Source: Chrysopilus asiliformis (lineage: Eukaryota; Arthropoda; Insecta; Diptera; Rhagionidae). From it: a DNA stretch of 64,000 nucleotides. The stretch lies in assembly GCA_964034945.1 (NCBI GenBank), contig OZ035960.1, positions 84,940,148 through 85,004,147 on the forward strand, written 5' to 3'. Position numbers and translations under genes: made by a program. Numbering within the stretch: the first letter of the stretch is position 1; each line of letters starts with the position of its first letter. Of this stretch, positions 30,670 through 42,819 are shown piece after piece. The notes under the pieces were generated by a model, which saw nothing but the letters and a program-made list of their open reading frames with translations, made no database searches and was not told the DNA's origin.

Positions 30670-32137
30670 AATTTTTGAGGGGAAGAAAAAAAACCAAGAA
30701 AAGGTGTTATAATAGGGTTCTACTAGTTTTTTCCCATTGCGGAAATCAATTATGCATTTTACCGTGAATCGATTCCCGAACAGCGTTTAATTCAGATACT
30801 GTTAATTAGTGGTGTTTAGAAAAGGGTCTTTTTAATTTATCAGGTTTTGTTTGAGTTTTCATTCAGTGTTAAATTTAATTAAATAGTGAGAGAGGGAGAA
30901 AAAAAAATTCTTTTTAAATTTAAACTTTTGGTGTGGATTATTGACCGTAGATTTTTACTAGTTCATTGGGGGTTAAAACGAGGTAATTACCGGGTTACCT
31001 AATAAACATGTGTAGAAGATATACAGTTAATGACTACTGCAGTTAGCGAATAATGTAGATTTTCTTTTGTAGGGAGAAATGGAAATTTGACTATCACCTT
31101 TGTGATGTAGAATGTTACGAAAAAGGAAAAATGGAAATTATAATCGTCATGAATGAAAAGTAAATGAATGAAAAATTCCAGGTATTTGTCACTGATCTTA
31201 ATACGGAATGGCTACTAAAAGGGGATTTGTTCACTGGCCTTAACTGACTTGGAATATGTTTCTTATTGTTCTCTATTTTCTCCCTTTTTTTTAATTTCCA
31301 ATATTGGTATGAAAAGAGAATTATTTTAATAGGAAGGGAAAGGAACATTTATATGGATGTATTTTTATAGACGGGGGAAAAGGCTACTTTATTATTTTTG
31401 GTTTATTACTTACGAGATTTTTTACTGATTTTATTGAAATTATTTTGTTAAACTTATATAATACACTTTATCTACTATTATCTATAATATGGAATAAACG
31501 TTTGTATTTTGCTTTCTGAAATATTAAAATTTTACTAAATTTCTACAAATTATAATTAGATATATATTTTATTTTATGTTTAACACTTTTTATTGAATTT
31601 AATTGTGTGAAGGAATTTTTGAATTCGGTTCCTAGAGAAAACTTTTTCTTTCTATTACCCTGATATGATTTTCCTTTCTTGGTGTCTTGAACTCCACAAG
31701 TTAGATTTGGTCTCCATAGTGACACAATTTAGCTCTCAATTTAGGATAGTAGAGTGATGTCACTATTTTGACAATTTGGATTTTGATGGACTTCGAGACG
31801 ACCGGAAAATTTTCAAGCACTGGTTAACCCGAGCCAATCATAGGACTTTTTGCATGTTAGATTTCGGTCCTGTGGAACATGGTACGATTTGGACTCTGAA
31901 ATTAGCAAAGCAGAGCAGTACCCGTCCACTGAACAAGTTTTATTTCGGCAATCGGTGCTACTCTAGCTCGGGGCCCCAGCACTTGTATCAAAATTCGGGC
32001 ATTTAAGAAAACGAAAAGTCGCTATTTTTCGTATAAAATTACTCTATTCTCGTTTAATTCCTTTACACTACACAAATTCACAATATGAAACCACTAATAA
32101 AAAAAAAATGAAGAAAGAATATAGAAATTTTACTTAC
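30670..32137 (-). other. candidate leader intron upstream of gag
   Basis: On the minus strand a strong donor-like CAGGAATAC|GTAAGT lies at 32138/32137, about 175 bp after the primer site. A pyrimidine-rich tract followed by CAAAAG (about 30670-30715) lies some 55 bp before the gag ATG. Between them is 1.47 kb with no recognised coding sequence. A spliced leader would explain the unusual distance between primer site and gag. This is a prediction from consensus only. Confidence 0.35.
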
Positions 32138-32312
32138 GTATTCCTGATTTTCTTTACTCAGCTGTTGTTTTCGTTCACACTACCCAGAGTTTTCCTTTCA
32201 CTGTTTTTTTTTGATCTTAGTTTTTGTTACTTTAGTTTTTCACTTTAATTTTCAACTCTGTTTTTCCACTTATGTTATTTTTTTGTGTTTTCACTCACTT
32301 TCTTCAAAACTT

Positions 32313-32326
32313 CACCGGCTGCGCCA
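32313..32326 (-). other. primer binding site of the gag-protease element
   Basis: The minus strand reads TGGCGCAGCCGGTG three bases after the LTR end CACGACA. The same primer-site type is found at 42797-42816. Confidence 0.7.
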
Positions 32327-32329
32327 AAT

Positions 32330-32448
32330 TGTCGTGGTTCGAATGAAACAATTATTACCAATTAGTTAATCTTTATTTGCTTGTAGCTTAATTTACTTTT
32401 ACAAATTTTACAATTGTTCACTTTATGTTCACTGATAAAATTTTCTTT
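32330..32448 (-). repeat. partial 5' LTR of the gag-protease element
   Basis: Starts TGTCGTGGTTCG, matching the solo LTR start TGTCGTGGTCCG (50952). It is cut off at about 32448, where Osvaldo-like copy 2 begins. Confidence 0.65.
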
Positions 32449-33193
32449 AGATGGTTTGGGTCCAAACAGGATTTGGGGTAACTACGGCCTTTCCTTGGGA
32501 TTGCGAGAAAAATTACCTTCGGATTGTATAAAAAAAAACCTTTAAAGGATTTACTAAGACATAGAAAGAAGACATGAAACCCTGAGGGGGTCAACAACTA
32601 GTGACACTACCGCATTTGCAACAATCGGGCAGCAAAACAGCTCATCGAAGTTCCGGAGCGTTACACCAATACCATCCCGGCTCAGCGACCGCTGTCCCTC
32701 CCCTCAACTCGGCAAATAGGCGGATCATGTTATGGTAATTGACGTGAGAAGCACGCGGGATGGCTTATTAGGCCGACCCAGAGATAATTTATAATTAGGG
32801 TTTTCTGAGCATGGTTAACATGCGGTTGGAATAGGGTGGTAAGGTCCCTGAATCCTAGATACTTTAAGTCTGATTAGGGTGGTAAGGTCCCTGAATCTTA
32901 GCGTTATTATCATTTCGGGATGGGCTCTGTCGTCCTTACTAGGATGCTGTTTCCATCATTTCCACCGAGAATGTTGGAGGACGAACTTAGGGTTTTGTCG
33001 CCGGCGGAGTTGAGTGATGAGGTCTCATACTCCTAGCGACAGTCTACAAATCGCAGATCGGCAGTTGGTGGTAAGATCCAACTTGCCTAGCGATTTGACC
33101 TGGCCAAATCTTGCGTCGAAGTCGTCGGGGTCATTCCCGGAGGTCCTTTAGGTGATAGTTCCCAACATCCTTTCCGTGTTCGTCGTTGAGCTG

Positions 33194-36100
33194 TTATATG
33201 TGCGATCCTATTTTCTTCACGACGGTAGATTTTAAGAATTTCGGAGCCAACTTAGCGTTGTAATGTTTGGCTGCACTACTAAGGGAGAAGTTCCGCCGGT
33301 ATACCGTTTGACCGATTTGTAACTCTCTAACGCGGGTTAGTAGGTTATATCGCTGGGCTTGTTTCTGATACGCTTCTGCGATATATTTTTTTATCTGTTT
33401 TCGGATTATTCGCAACTTATCTGGTATGGCGTCAATCACGAGACCTTCAGAAGATAGGAGATTCAATTTTCGAAGTAAGACATAGGTTTGTCCATCTGTC
33501 ACCATGTGTTGCCCAAAGTTGGCGAAGTATGGCGAACACTTAATGACGGAATGTACTGTACTACAGAGCGCACACGCAATTTCTGATATATACTCGTCCC
33601 AATTCCTCTGATCTTTTCGAACATATGATCGGATCGCCGACAGTATTGATCTATTGACTCTTTCTGAGGCATTAGCCTGTGGAGAGTAGACCGCCGTGAA
33701 CGTGTGATTAACGTGATACGATTCAACGAACGTTTTGAAGTCCCTGGACGCGAACTGCGACCCGTTATCTGTCAGTATGTCTTCGGGCACGCCATACACC
33801 ATGAAGATTTCGTCCTTTAGGTATTTTATCTTCTTAGACGTGGCATTCCTCATCGCGCGGAGCTTGACGTACTTCGAAAACTGATCGAGAACTACAATCA
33901 ACACTGTATTTCCCTCAGAGGATCGAGGATAGGGTCCCATCATGTCCACATAGATCCGTTGCCATGGACGGTCCACAACAAAAGCTTTTCCCATGGGTGG
34001 TGTTAGAGCGATATTGGGAGCCTTAGTGGTCCGGCACACTTCACATTGTGAAACATATTCATGAACCTGGTTTACCATCCCGGGCCAGTAGTATTTTGTT
34101 CGTAGACGAAACAGAGTCTTCGAGCGACCACCATGTGCGGCCTGCGGAGGCTCATGAGCCGCCAGGATCAAATTAGACTTCAGGCCATCCGGTACCCAAA
34201 GTCTCCAGGGGTTGTCTTCTGACACATCTAGTCCCGAAGGTGATCCTAGACGCTTGAACACACAGTTATCGCGGACACATAGGTCGGGAAAAGAGTCTTG
34301 GCTCTGAAGAATGGTCTCTCGCAGAGTTTTGTACTCTTCGGTGTCAAACGCAGGAGATTCCAAATCTACTTCAGGACCAGTACTCTCCGCGTCGACCATC
34401 CGAGACAGAGCGTCAGGAACCACGTTTTGGCTGCCTTGGCGGTGTTCGATGTCGAAATCGAACCCCTGAAGCTTCAAGGACCATCGAGCCAGGCGCCCAC
34501 TAAGGTCCTTTTGGTCCATCAGCCAACGCAAGCTTGCATGGTCCGTAATGATTGTGAATTTGGAGCCCTCTATATACGCTCTAAACTTTTTTACGGCTAA
34601 TACTGCAGCCAGGCATTCGCGTTCAGTTACAGTGTAATTTTTCTGTGCCGGATTCAATTTTTGGGAGATGAACAGGATCGGATGTTCTTCCCCGTTGTCA
34701 TCCTTTTGGCACAATACACACCCTACTCCTGTAGAACTTGCGTCAGTCTGGACTATGAAGGGCTTACTAAAGTCCGGGTTAGCCATGACAGGAGCGGAAG
34801 TTAGCGCGGCTTTAAGCTGAATGAAGGAATTATTGGCTTCTTCTGTCCACTTGAACGACCCAGAAGATTTCCTTAAACAATCCGAGATTGGGGCTGCTAG
34901 GCTAGCGAAGTTGCTGATAAATCGTCGGTACCAGCCGGCCATTCCAAGAAATCTGCGGACTTGTTTTATCGACTTAGGTGCTGGGAAGTCTTGTATAGCA
35001 GAAATCTTGGAAGGGTCAGTCTGAAGGCCGTCCTCACCAACAATGTAGCCAAGATACTTCACCTGCTTCATGCAGAATCTGCTTTTGGCCACATTGATGG
35101 TCAGACCGGCCAACTGCAGGCAACGAGCAATTTCAGCTAACACCTTGAAGTGGGTCTCTAGATCAGGAGTGAACACTAACAAGTCATCCAGGTATATCAT
35201 GACCATTTCTCTATATTCTGATCGGACGTGCTTGAGCACCTTATCGACGAGGCGGCACATCCTCTGTGGAGCATTGCACAAACCGAATGGCATGACCGTG
35301 AAGTGATACAACGGCCGGAACGGTGAAGGTCGTTTTATCCCTTGACGATCGTGCCAACGGTATCTGCCAGAACGCATCCTTCAGGTCGATGCTCGAAATA
35401 ACTCGAGTATCCTGAAGCCGACTCAGGAGGCCATCGATTTGAGGCAGCGGATAGGCATCCTTTTTCGTAAGCCGGTTCACTCGCCTCGAATCGAGACAAA
35501 GTCTATTCTTGCCGGGCTTACGAACAAGGACCACTGGGGAATTCCAGGCGTTGTCGCTCTCCTCGATGACCTCCAGAGCCAACATCCGGTCGAGTTCCTC
35601 GAACATCAACCGCTGAATGGCTGGCGATACCGGGTAATGCTTCTGCTTCACAGGGGATGCGTCACCTACGTCGATAATGTGCTCCTCCAGATGGGTCTTA
35701 CCTAATCCCAGGACCTCAAACGAAGGAAATTGAGCAACTATGCTATTTAGTTTAAAACGATCATTGGATGATAACTCATGCATGTTCTGATCCTCGCGCA
35801 TTTCGGGACAGTCTAAAGAAGATACCTGTAGCAGATGGAAATCCCTACAGAAGTCTACGCCCAGGTATAACGATTGAGCTAAACTGGGTACGATGTAAAA
35901 AGTATGGCGTTTGGTGTTACCATCGCACTTAACTGGCGTTGTTATGTAGCCAAGGATCGGCTGGGCTGAGCCATCGGCCGTATGGACATTCGACGATAAG
36001 CGATGCAATTTGAGATCTAGTTTTTTTATCAATTCCTCGGCCCCATTCCCCAGGCAACTAATAGACGCCCCAGTGTCTATCAAACCGATAATTTTCTCTT

Positions 36101-36248
36101 CGCCGAAGAAGATCTCCTTATACATACGGTTATCGTTTGGTAGGGACATGATAGCCGATACGGCTGCTTTTCGTAGCTGAGCTCTGGCTTGGAAATACTT
36201 CTTTGTACGGATGGTGAAACGTTTTGGCTGAGATAGCAATTCGTTCAC
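33194..36248 (-). pseudogene. Osvaldo-like pol, copy 2 (frameshift and nonsense mutation)
   Basis: The protease motif LIDTGASISCLG is in the 35241-36248 frame, together with the RT N-terminus. Near 35320 a small deletion between TVP and RPLYHF shifts the frame. The second frame (33194-35377) has MIYLDDLLVF, RNase H (VQTDASSTGVGCVL), the HHCC region and the integrase core (VDMMGP, DNGSQF). At 33194-33196 a Tyr codon of copy 1 has become TAA, removing about twenty C-terminal residues. Compared with copy 1, most differences are silent or conservative. The 3' half of the integrase is strikingly similar between the two copies, while RNase H and the linker are more diverged. Confidence 0.88.
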
Positions 36249-36469
36249 ATCTCCAAAAATGCTACGCCGTGCCTCCTGATAAGCTATTTCACGTTCACGC
36301 AGAGTCTTTCGTAAGTCAGGTGTTGATACGTCAGGTGTTGATACGTCAGGTGTTGATAAGTCAGGTGGAGTGTTGGTTGAAGGTCTGGATAATATTGAGA
36401 TAGGTACGTCCGGTAAATTATTTTGGTCAAGGGTTACTGTCGACTGCTCGGGGTTGCGTTTGCCGACCG

Positions 36470-38187
36470 AAGAGTCCCCGATGTCGCTTGGTCGACCGCT
36501 AAGTTTTTCGACTCACATCTGGGACATGACGCTTTTGCAACGCCTTTCATGCCGCATGTATAGCAGAACAGCCGTCGCTGCGGGTCCGGGCAATCGAAAA
36601 ACCCGTGACCGAGCCCCTCGCAGTTCCAGCAACGCCACGATTGTCTACTTACTTCAGCCCTTTGTAACGCGTGTACCTCGGGTACTAACGGGACCTGGTA
36701 CGGGGCGTTAGATCCATCCAGGTACCCGTCGTTCCTTCTACTAATCTGCTGACAGTATTGGCTGGACGTTCTAGCTGGTCACGACTCTGGATGGTGGTAA
36801 GGTCCACCCAAGAGTCCTTGGCTAGTCTCTGGCCTCCTAGCAGAATTGTTCTTAACTGGGTCCAGGAATTCGGGAGGGGCATGAGGTCCACTGCCGACTC
36901 TTCCACCAGCTACGGGTCTGTTATGCAGTCTGGGCGGATCGAAATCCTGAGACTCGGGAGGGGCGTAAGATCCTGCCACGAGTTCATGCGTCGTTTTCTG
37001 GCCTGTTACAATGGACCGATATGGACGGCTGTGAGCGTGAATAAGCTGGCGCTCCGCGCGACGGCATAGCTTTCTAAAACAATCTAAGTCAGATATAGGA
37101 GATGAAAAGATCATCTGCGCGATCGTTGGATTGACACCTCTTCGGAGGATGTCAACTACGTCTCGATCCGGCATAGGGGTTCGCAACCGACTCAACAATT
37201 TTTGAATGCTAAAGAGGTAGTCGTCGATGGTCTCTCTAGGCCCTTGATTGCGATCCATGATTAAGCGAATGACCTCATGATCGGTTTCTGCTTGACAGAA
37301 ATGGCGTAGGACGGCGTGCTTGATTTCTGTCCAAACTCGACCGAGGGTGTGTCCGGAATCGATTGAAATTATCTTCCATGTGTCTATCAGGGACGTGTTC
37401 ACGCCTTTGTAGTGTTTCTAATCGGAACACGAAGTCCTCGACAGACATCCCGGAGTTGGAGGCATCAAACTTCAATCCCCAGGCCGAGACTGGACTCTTT
37501 GCCCTTCTACGTCTCTGTCCGTCATCGGGTTCGAATCTTCGAGATTCTCGCTGATACTCACTATGCGGTCCTAACAGGGTATGAGTGAGTTCATTAACAG
37601 CCCGTCGAAGGGTTGCTAACTCATCTTCGTTACGGTCAGGTTCTGCCCTTTGATTATATAAGACATTTGGTCGTGACTCGCTACTTAGGGGAAAATTCGG
37701 AGGGTGGTTGGTCCCAATGTAATTTTGCCGTTCAGGAGGACGATCACCTGGGTTAACTTCCCTAGTGGCCGTGCCTGAAGCAGCACCAATCGGACCACAC
37801 TCATCATCCCAAGCCAAGGATTCCCTGGGTGAGCCCAAGTTTAGGAACTCGGGCACGTTTCTAGGCATTGGTCGTACATGCCTCGCGTCACAAGCCTCGG
37901 TCATCATTGGGGGTCGTGATTCTGGTTTAAGGGGGGTTACAAATCTGGGTGTGGCTTGTGCGGCGTAGTGCAGCATGGCTGAGCGCCTTAAAGATAAGAC
38001 AGGGGTTCCTACCCTAACGTGGCCCGTATCTGTTTGCGCCTGACTAAGTAGGTGGCCCCAGAGAAAAGTTCGACGCCTGAGATTGTCCCGATGGATTCGA
38101 CAATTCGCGGGGGGGAACCCTTTGAGAGGAGGAACGAAGGTTGTATCGCGAATCCTTCGGAATTGCTCCCGTAAATGATTTGGACAT
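36470..38187 (-). pseudogene. Osvaldo-like gag, copy 2 (several frame breaks)
   Basis: The start at 38187 is chosen because the following residues contain the GAIPK...YNLRS motif found at the start of copy 1 Gag. The frame is then broken near 38044-38060, and again in the capsid region near 37275-37400 where about 80 bp overlap out of frame. The capsid signature WGLKFDASNSGMSVEDFVF is present. At the 3' end zinc-knuckle cysteines can be read (CWNCEGLGHGFFDC and CYTCGMKG) in yet another frame. The 21-residue repeat array of copy 1 is represented only by scattered GGPYHHPES-like remnants. Confidence 0.78.
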
Positions 38188-38402
38188 TTTTGACCAACGA
38201 GTTGTTTTGTATTTAAAATTATAGAATTTAATATATAATTGATAAAGAAATTTAATAAAGAATATAATTATTAATAAGGTCTGTTTGCATATATCTATCA
38301 ATATGAGAGAGATGTGATCACCAACGGCAACAGGTGGATGCACAGCAAAATGCGAGGGAGGTTGTCGACATACTAATATAAATTACGCTAACTAACTCAA
38401 GA

Positions 38403-38876
38403 AACAGGACAGTCGATTTGGCTTAGCCAAATTCTTTGTATTCGACTGCTTTTGAGGCTGGATTTTAAATTTACCTGGGTGGATCTATCCGAATCAACCG
38501 AATCGAAAGTCTCAATTGCAGGATTGCCCAAACAATGACAATCGATTCCGATTCACAGTTGACTCGTCTAGATCGCCCTTCCGCCATCCTTCCGGAAAAA
38601 ATTGGCTTCGGGACGTCTCAAATTAAAAGCAAAGTTTAAGAATCAATCATAAACAAGACAGTTGGGGCCGCTAAGCCACACTCCAGTGTATTCATTGCCT
38701 TTGACGTTACCTGCACCTTGAAATTAAAACCGTTCTGAAATAAGACAGTCGGGATAGCAGGGCTATACTCCGCTGTAATCGATTATATCATAGAAATTCA
38801 AATTTTAACCAGTTGACGAATGTTCATAGGCGAGACATCCGGGATAGCAATGCTATGCTCCGTTGTAATCAATCGC
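38403..38876 (-). other. structured leader of Osvaldo-like copy 2: four hairpin-like repeats and a conserved block
   Basis: Related ~45-nt units lie at about 38403-38446, 38653-38699, 38740-38784 and 38831-38876. The last two have the perfect inverted core ATAGCA/TGCTAT or a close variant after a GACAGTCGGG-like start. Between the first and second lies the block 38571-38622, nearly identical to 21687-21738. Confidence 0.65.
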
Positions 38877-39074
38877 TATTGAGCACCAATCAATCAAAAG
38901 ACAAAAAAAAATCAAAGATGAAATAAACTAACAATTGAACGTTAAGTTCGGGGAAAATGTCTAAGACACAAGATACGTTACAAACAAGATGGAAGCACTT
39001 GCAAAAAAACAGAATCTTATTTGTTGGGGCGTTTTTTCCACTAGTGATTACCCACTAGGTGGATAACCACGAGC

Positions 39075-39092
39075 GGTGCCCGTTGGGTGCCA
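39075..39092 (-). other. primer binding site of Osvaldo-like copy 2
   Basis: TGGCACCCAACGGGCACC on the minus strand, a mutated version of the tRNA-Lys-type site of copy 1 (TGGCGCCCAACGGGCAAC). Confidence 0.75.
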
Positions 39093-39093
39093 T

Positions 39094-39389
39094 TGTTTTT
39101 TAGGGTGTGTCAAGCAGGGGTGGGGGGGTATGGCCAGAGGAGCTCGGCTAGCTCTCTCTCCAGCTGGACCACGGGCAAGAGGGGGGGGGGTTAAGGTTCA
39201 TTTTATTGGCCAGAAGGGCCTTGAGTTTTACTGGACAGGGGAAGGTGCGGATACACTTTCAAAGCCGACCTCCTCACCCCACAGTCTCGTTACACACGTC
39301 CATCACCAGCCAGGCCCTCACACCTCTCTCATATTTTTTTTTTTAAATTAATTGAACATAGTTTGATTACGCAAACTTACCCAGAATGT
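39094..39389 (-). repeat. partial 5' LTR of Osvaldo-like copy 2
   Basis: Starts TGTTTTTTAGGG one base after the primer site. It is unlike the copy 1 LTR apart from a few GC-rich similarities. The far end is uncertain: CTCGTTACA at about 39297 resembles the copy 1 LTR end, so the LTR might be only ~200 bp, with unassigned sequence up to the RT fragment at 39409. Confidence 0.45.
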
Positions 39390-39408
39390 TCCCTCTCAGT
39401 TGGCGGTT

Positions 39409-41381
39409 CAGTGAATTTTCTGCCATAGAGGTAACAGCGGTAGTTTTTTACTGCCCACACGATTGCTAGGAGTTCTCTTTCTGTGGTACTATAGCGTCGC
39501 TCAGCAGGGTTTATGGATCGACTTGCAAACGCAATAGCTCGTTCCTTGCCCTTTTCGCCTTGCGTTAACACTGCACCAATCGCTTCTCCACTGGCGTCTG
39601 TGGTCACTTGGAATGGTTGCTCGAAGTCGGGATATGCAAGCAACGGTGGGGACACCAGAGCGTTTTTTAGTGACATGAACGCTATCTGACACTTTTCGTG
39701 CCATTTGAACTTTGTATTTTTGCGTACGAGTCTGTTTAGAGCTTCGGCTTCTTTGGAAAAGTTGAGAATAAATTTGCGGAAATAGTTTACCAATCCTAGG
39801 AAGGATTTTACCTGCCGAATTGTTCTTGACGCTGGGAGAAACTGGGATTTGGACGGTTTTATTTTCAAATTGCTCTCGCGAACCGTTTGAAATACCTTGG
39901 TTAGTTTGGCCAAATGGTCGCCCAGGTTTCCTCCATAAACTACTATGTCGTCAATGTACACGAAGCAATGGAAGCCCTGGAGGCCTATCACCACAGTATT
40001 CATGAGGCGTTGGAATGTACATGGCGCCCCCTTGAAGCCAAAAGCCATTCGATTGAATTTGTAATGACCGTATGGGGTACTGAAAGTGGTATTGTGCCGA
40101 TCTAGGCACTTGATGGTAGCCGGACGCCAAATCAATGGTGGAAAAGTATCTTGAATGACCTAGCTGGTCCAGAATGTCCTCTATTCGCGGAAGAGGGTAA
40201 GCGTCGTCGATCGTCACCTTGTTTAACTCACGGAAATGCACCACAACGCGCCACTGTTTGATGCCATCTGTCCCTTTTTTTTGGGTACGACCAAAAGTGG
40301 GGAGTTGAAGGGACTTCTGCTCGGTGTAATAATGTTTTCGTTTAACATTTTTTCGACCTCTTCCTGAATAATTTCACGCTACCGTTCAGGCAATCTATAC
40401 ATTTTTCATATATCGAAAATATATCGGGGGTATGTTAGGCAGGGTCGGTATAGTGTGTGAACACTCGGTCGTCTGGGTTAGCTTTTCCCCAGGTAAATGG
40501 AATATGTCACTGTATTCCCCACACAAATTAGTAATTGCCTCATGCTCCTCGGTATTCAGGTAGCGATCGAACTCAAGGTGTTCGACCACTTGTGTTGCGC
40601 GAGGGATTGTATTATTGGATATCAAATGGATCACATTGGTTTTCGCCGGTATTTGTCCTTCTGTTGATTGGTTGCAGCCGATTAGGGAAATTCTATATTC
40701 TTGTAGTAACCTAAGTTTGCCCTGATAGTTGTGTACTTTGAACTCGTGTGTGTTTGTATTAATGATGCTGACTGTGATCCTGCCATTTTGCGGTCTCACG
40801 AGACAATTTCCACTGAATACTCCTGGGCCAATTTCTTCAGATTGACAGAGCTGATCACCGGTTTGCCTCCATGGTACCTCGCAAATTCTATTTGTTCGTG
40901 GTGACAGAGCCACATGGCTGCAGTTGCCCTGTTTTGAATTCTCTCCCGGTTGTACCCCGCAGGACTTAACCTCGGTTAAAGTCCCTTGGCTAGAGTTTTC
41001 TTTCTCGGAAGTTGTGGGTTCTTTTATCAAGAGTGTTAGTCTTGGTTCAGTGTGATTGAGAGTCAATTTATGGTTATCGCAGTCTATAATGCTTTTATTG
41101 TTTGTTAAAAAATCATACCCTACAAGCCCATCACCCGGAATAAAATTGTTTTCTTCAATTACATGAAATTTATTTTTCAGACTGCCCGTCTTTCCCACAC
41201 ATGTCCCTAAGGTTTCACCCTTACCGAATGCAGTTTGTAATTGTCTGATTTCGGTTTTATCTATTTTGGTATTGATTTTGAGAGTTGCCATTTTAATAAG
41301 ACTTGAGTCGGCACCAGTGTCTATTAAGAGATTTGCTTGATTTGTTTTTGCTATGTTTAAAGGTATTTGTACCATACCCAT
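39409..41381 (-). pseudogene. gypsy protease and reverse transcriptase, frameshifted and truncated
   Basis: The protease-linker frame (40395-41381) shows LLIDTGADSSLIK near residue 19 and ends in the RT approach region. At about 40390-40400 the frame changes, then SPLLVVPKK and HFRELNKVTIDDAYPLPRI follow. Another shift near 40105-40115 leads to YKFNRMAFGFKGAP and the catalytic FVYIDDIVVY in the 39377-40135 frame. RNase H begins (VTTDASGEAIGAVL) but stops at GRKFT. The last ~10 residues of that frame are not pol. The integrase is absent. The RT variant IDD with the AFGFKGAP box places it among 17.6/opus-like gypsy elements. Confidence 0.82.
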
Positions 41382-41528
41382 GGTTGGGTGGTAGGCTTGG
41401 GTGGCAGCCCTTCTTTAGTTTTCCGTTATTTCTTGTCCCTGATTGCATTGCCATTGAATTTTGGCCCTGCAATCTTCTTCAATGTGTCCACTTCGAAGGC
41501 AGAAAATACATTTAACCATTTCCTGATG

Positions 41529-42658
41529 TTATGCAACTCTTTGCCCATTACTGGTGGTTTCGTTTTCTGCTACCATATTCACATTTATTCGCCGCTCGCG
41601 CGGGGACTGTGTTTTGTTTTGACTGTTGGTATTATTTTGATTAGAATAATTTGTATTTTGATTTTGTCGATTTGGGTTTGGGAAGGAATTTCGTGGTTGA
41701 GGACCACTTTGATTGTGGTTACCGGGATTTGAATGGTTTTGACCAGTGGGATTATTGTTACCGAAATTGCCTCTTGAAAAATTGTTCCTGATTCCATTAT
41801 TAATCCGAGAAGGATTTCCCTGCATATATTGCGTGCATGTTTGAACATTATGGCCGTATACTTTGCAGCTGGTACAATAAGGGGTTTCTTTCCTTTTTCT
41901 GCAATCCACATACGAGTGCCCGGAATAGTTGCAAAAACCACATTTCATCTTTGAGTTAGATTGATTTAATTGATTTCTTCTGAAATTGAAGAGATTAGTT
42001 CGTGTAGAACTTTCTTGATTCCTTGCACAAGTTTCGACATTATGCCCATACACTTTACAGTTCGGACAGTAAGGAGTATTTCTCATTTTTATACAATCCG
42101 CGTAGTTATGCCCGAATTGATTGCAGAAAGCGCATTGATCATGGTATCTTGTAATTTTTGCACAATTTTGATTCAAGATTCTATCGATTGAATTTCACTG
42201 CCTTCCAGCAGATCTAAAGCGCGATCGCGAATTTTAACGCGAAGGAGTGCACAAACAGCCTCCTCTTCTGCATCAGTTATGCACAACTTAATGCTTTCAT
42301 AGCATCTAACAAATGTTTTCACTTCACTTTCTAGGTTTGGGCCCAATTGGCCCGTCAATACAACGCTATTGTTATGCACCAGAGTGCTTAATTTAGAAAA
42401 ATCAATAGACATTTTCTTACCAAGTATTTTCTTCGGGGTTGACGTGTTCGGACTCCCTGAGATGAAGCTCTGCTCGATTGCTGTTTCTGATCCAGTGGTT
42501 TCAGTTTCGTTGATGCTGCTGCTCGTTGGTGCTGCTGATGTTAATGTTGTTGACGACGATGACTCCTTGCTGTCGTTGCTGTTTACTGCTGGTGGTGTTA
42601 AATCTGCCTTGTACCTTCGTCCTGATCGTAGATGTCCCGCGGCGGTAATGAAATTCAT
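41529..42658 (-). pseudogene. gypsy gag with four zinc knuckles and a probable internal deletion
   Basis: The N-terminal part (42173-42658, 161 aa) is Ser/Thr-rich and then starts a capsid-like domain (LCITDAEEEAVCALLRVKIRDRALDLL). It stops at 42173, where the next frame (41529-42176) begins at once with zinc knuckles. The four CX2CX4HX4C knuckles lie in two pairs: CAFCNQFGHNYADC with CPNCKVYGHNVETC, and CGFCNYSGHSYVDC with CTSCKVYGHNVQTC. An Asn-rich tail follows. The capsid C-terminal half expected between the two is missing, so an internal deletion at about 42175 is inferred. The paired repeat suggests an internal duplication of the knuckle module. Confidence 0.75.
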
Positions 42659-42796
42659 TCGTCACAGGTTGTCACCCTCGTTGTTGTATTGAAACACTTT
42701 CTCCAGCGTTGATACCTTTTGGTATTTTATTCCTTGTTGATATGCTGTTGTCGCTCTGCTAACTGTTGACTCGTAGGATCCGATTGTCGTTTTACC

Positions 42797-42816
42797 GGAT
42801 CCTACCGGCTGCGCCA
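42797..42816 (-). other. primer binding site
   Basis: The minus strand reads TGGCGCAGCCGGTAGGATCC three bases after the LTR end. It is the tRNA-Ser type of 17.6-like elements. Confidence 0.78.
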
Positions 42817-42819
42817 AAA

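Larger units (their letters stand above)
25021..32448 (-). mobile_element. gypsy-type element with gag and protease but no visible RT or integrase
   Basis: Both ends are truncated LTRs of one family: 5' at 32330-32448 (starting TGTCGTGGTTCG on the plus strand) and 3' at 25021-25270 (ending GCCGTCACA). A full member of the family is the solo LTR at 50952-51485. A primer site follows the 5' LTR and a G-rich polypurine tract precedes the 3' LTR. Gag and protease are present (27915-30614), but 25287-27914 holds only repeat-rich peptides and unclear sequence. The element is therefore either a deletion derivative or several fragments; treating it as one unit is inference. Confidence 0.6.
32449..39389 (-). 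mobile_element. Osvaldo-like Ty3/gypsy retrotransposon, copy 2 (decayed, truncated)
   Basis: Homologous to copy 1 from the 3' untranslated region (32449 onward, matching 15309 onward) through pol, gag, leader and primer site to a partial 5' LTR. The 3' LTR is absent. Gag and pol carry several breaks, and the gag repeat array and LTR are much diverged, so this is an older, distinct lineage. Confidence 0.85.
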
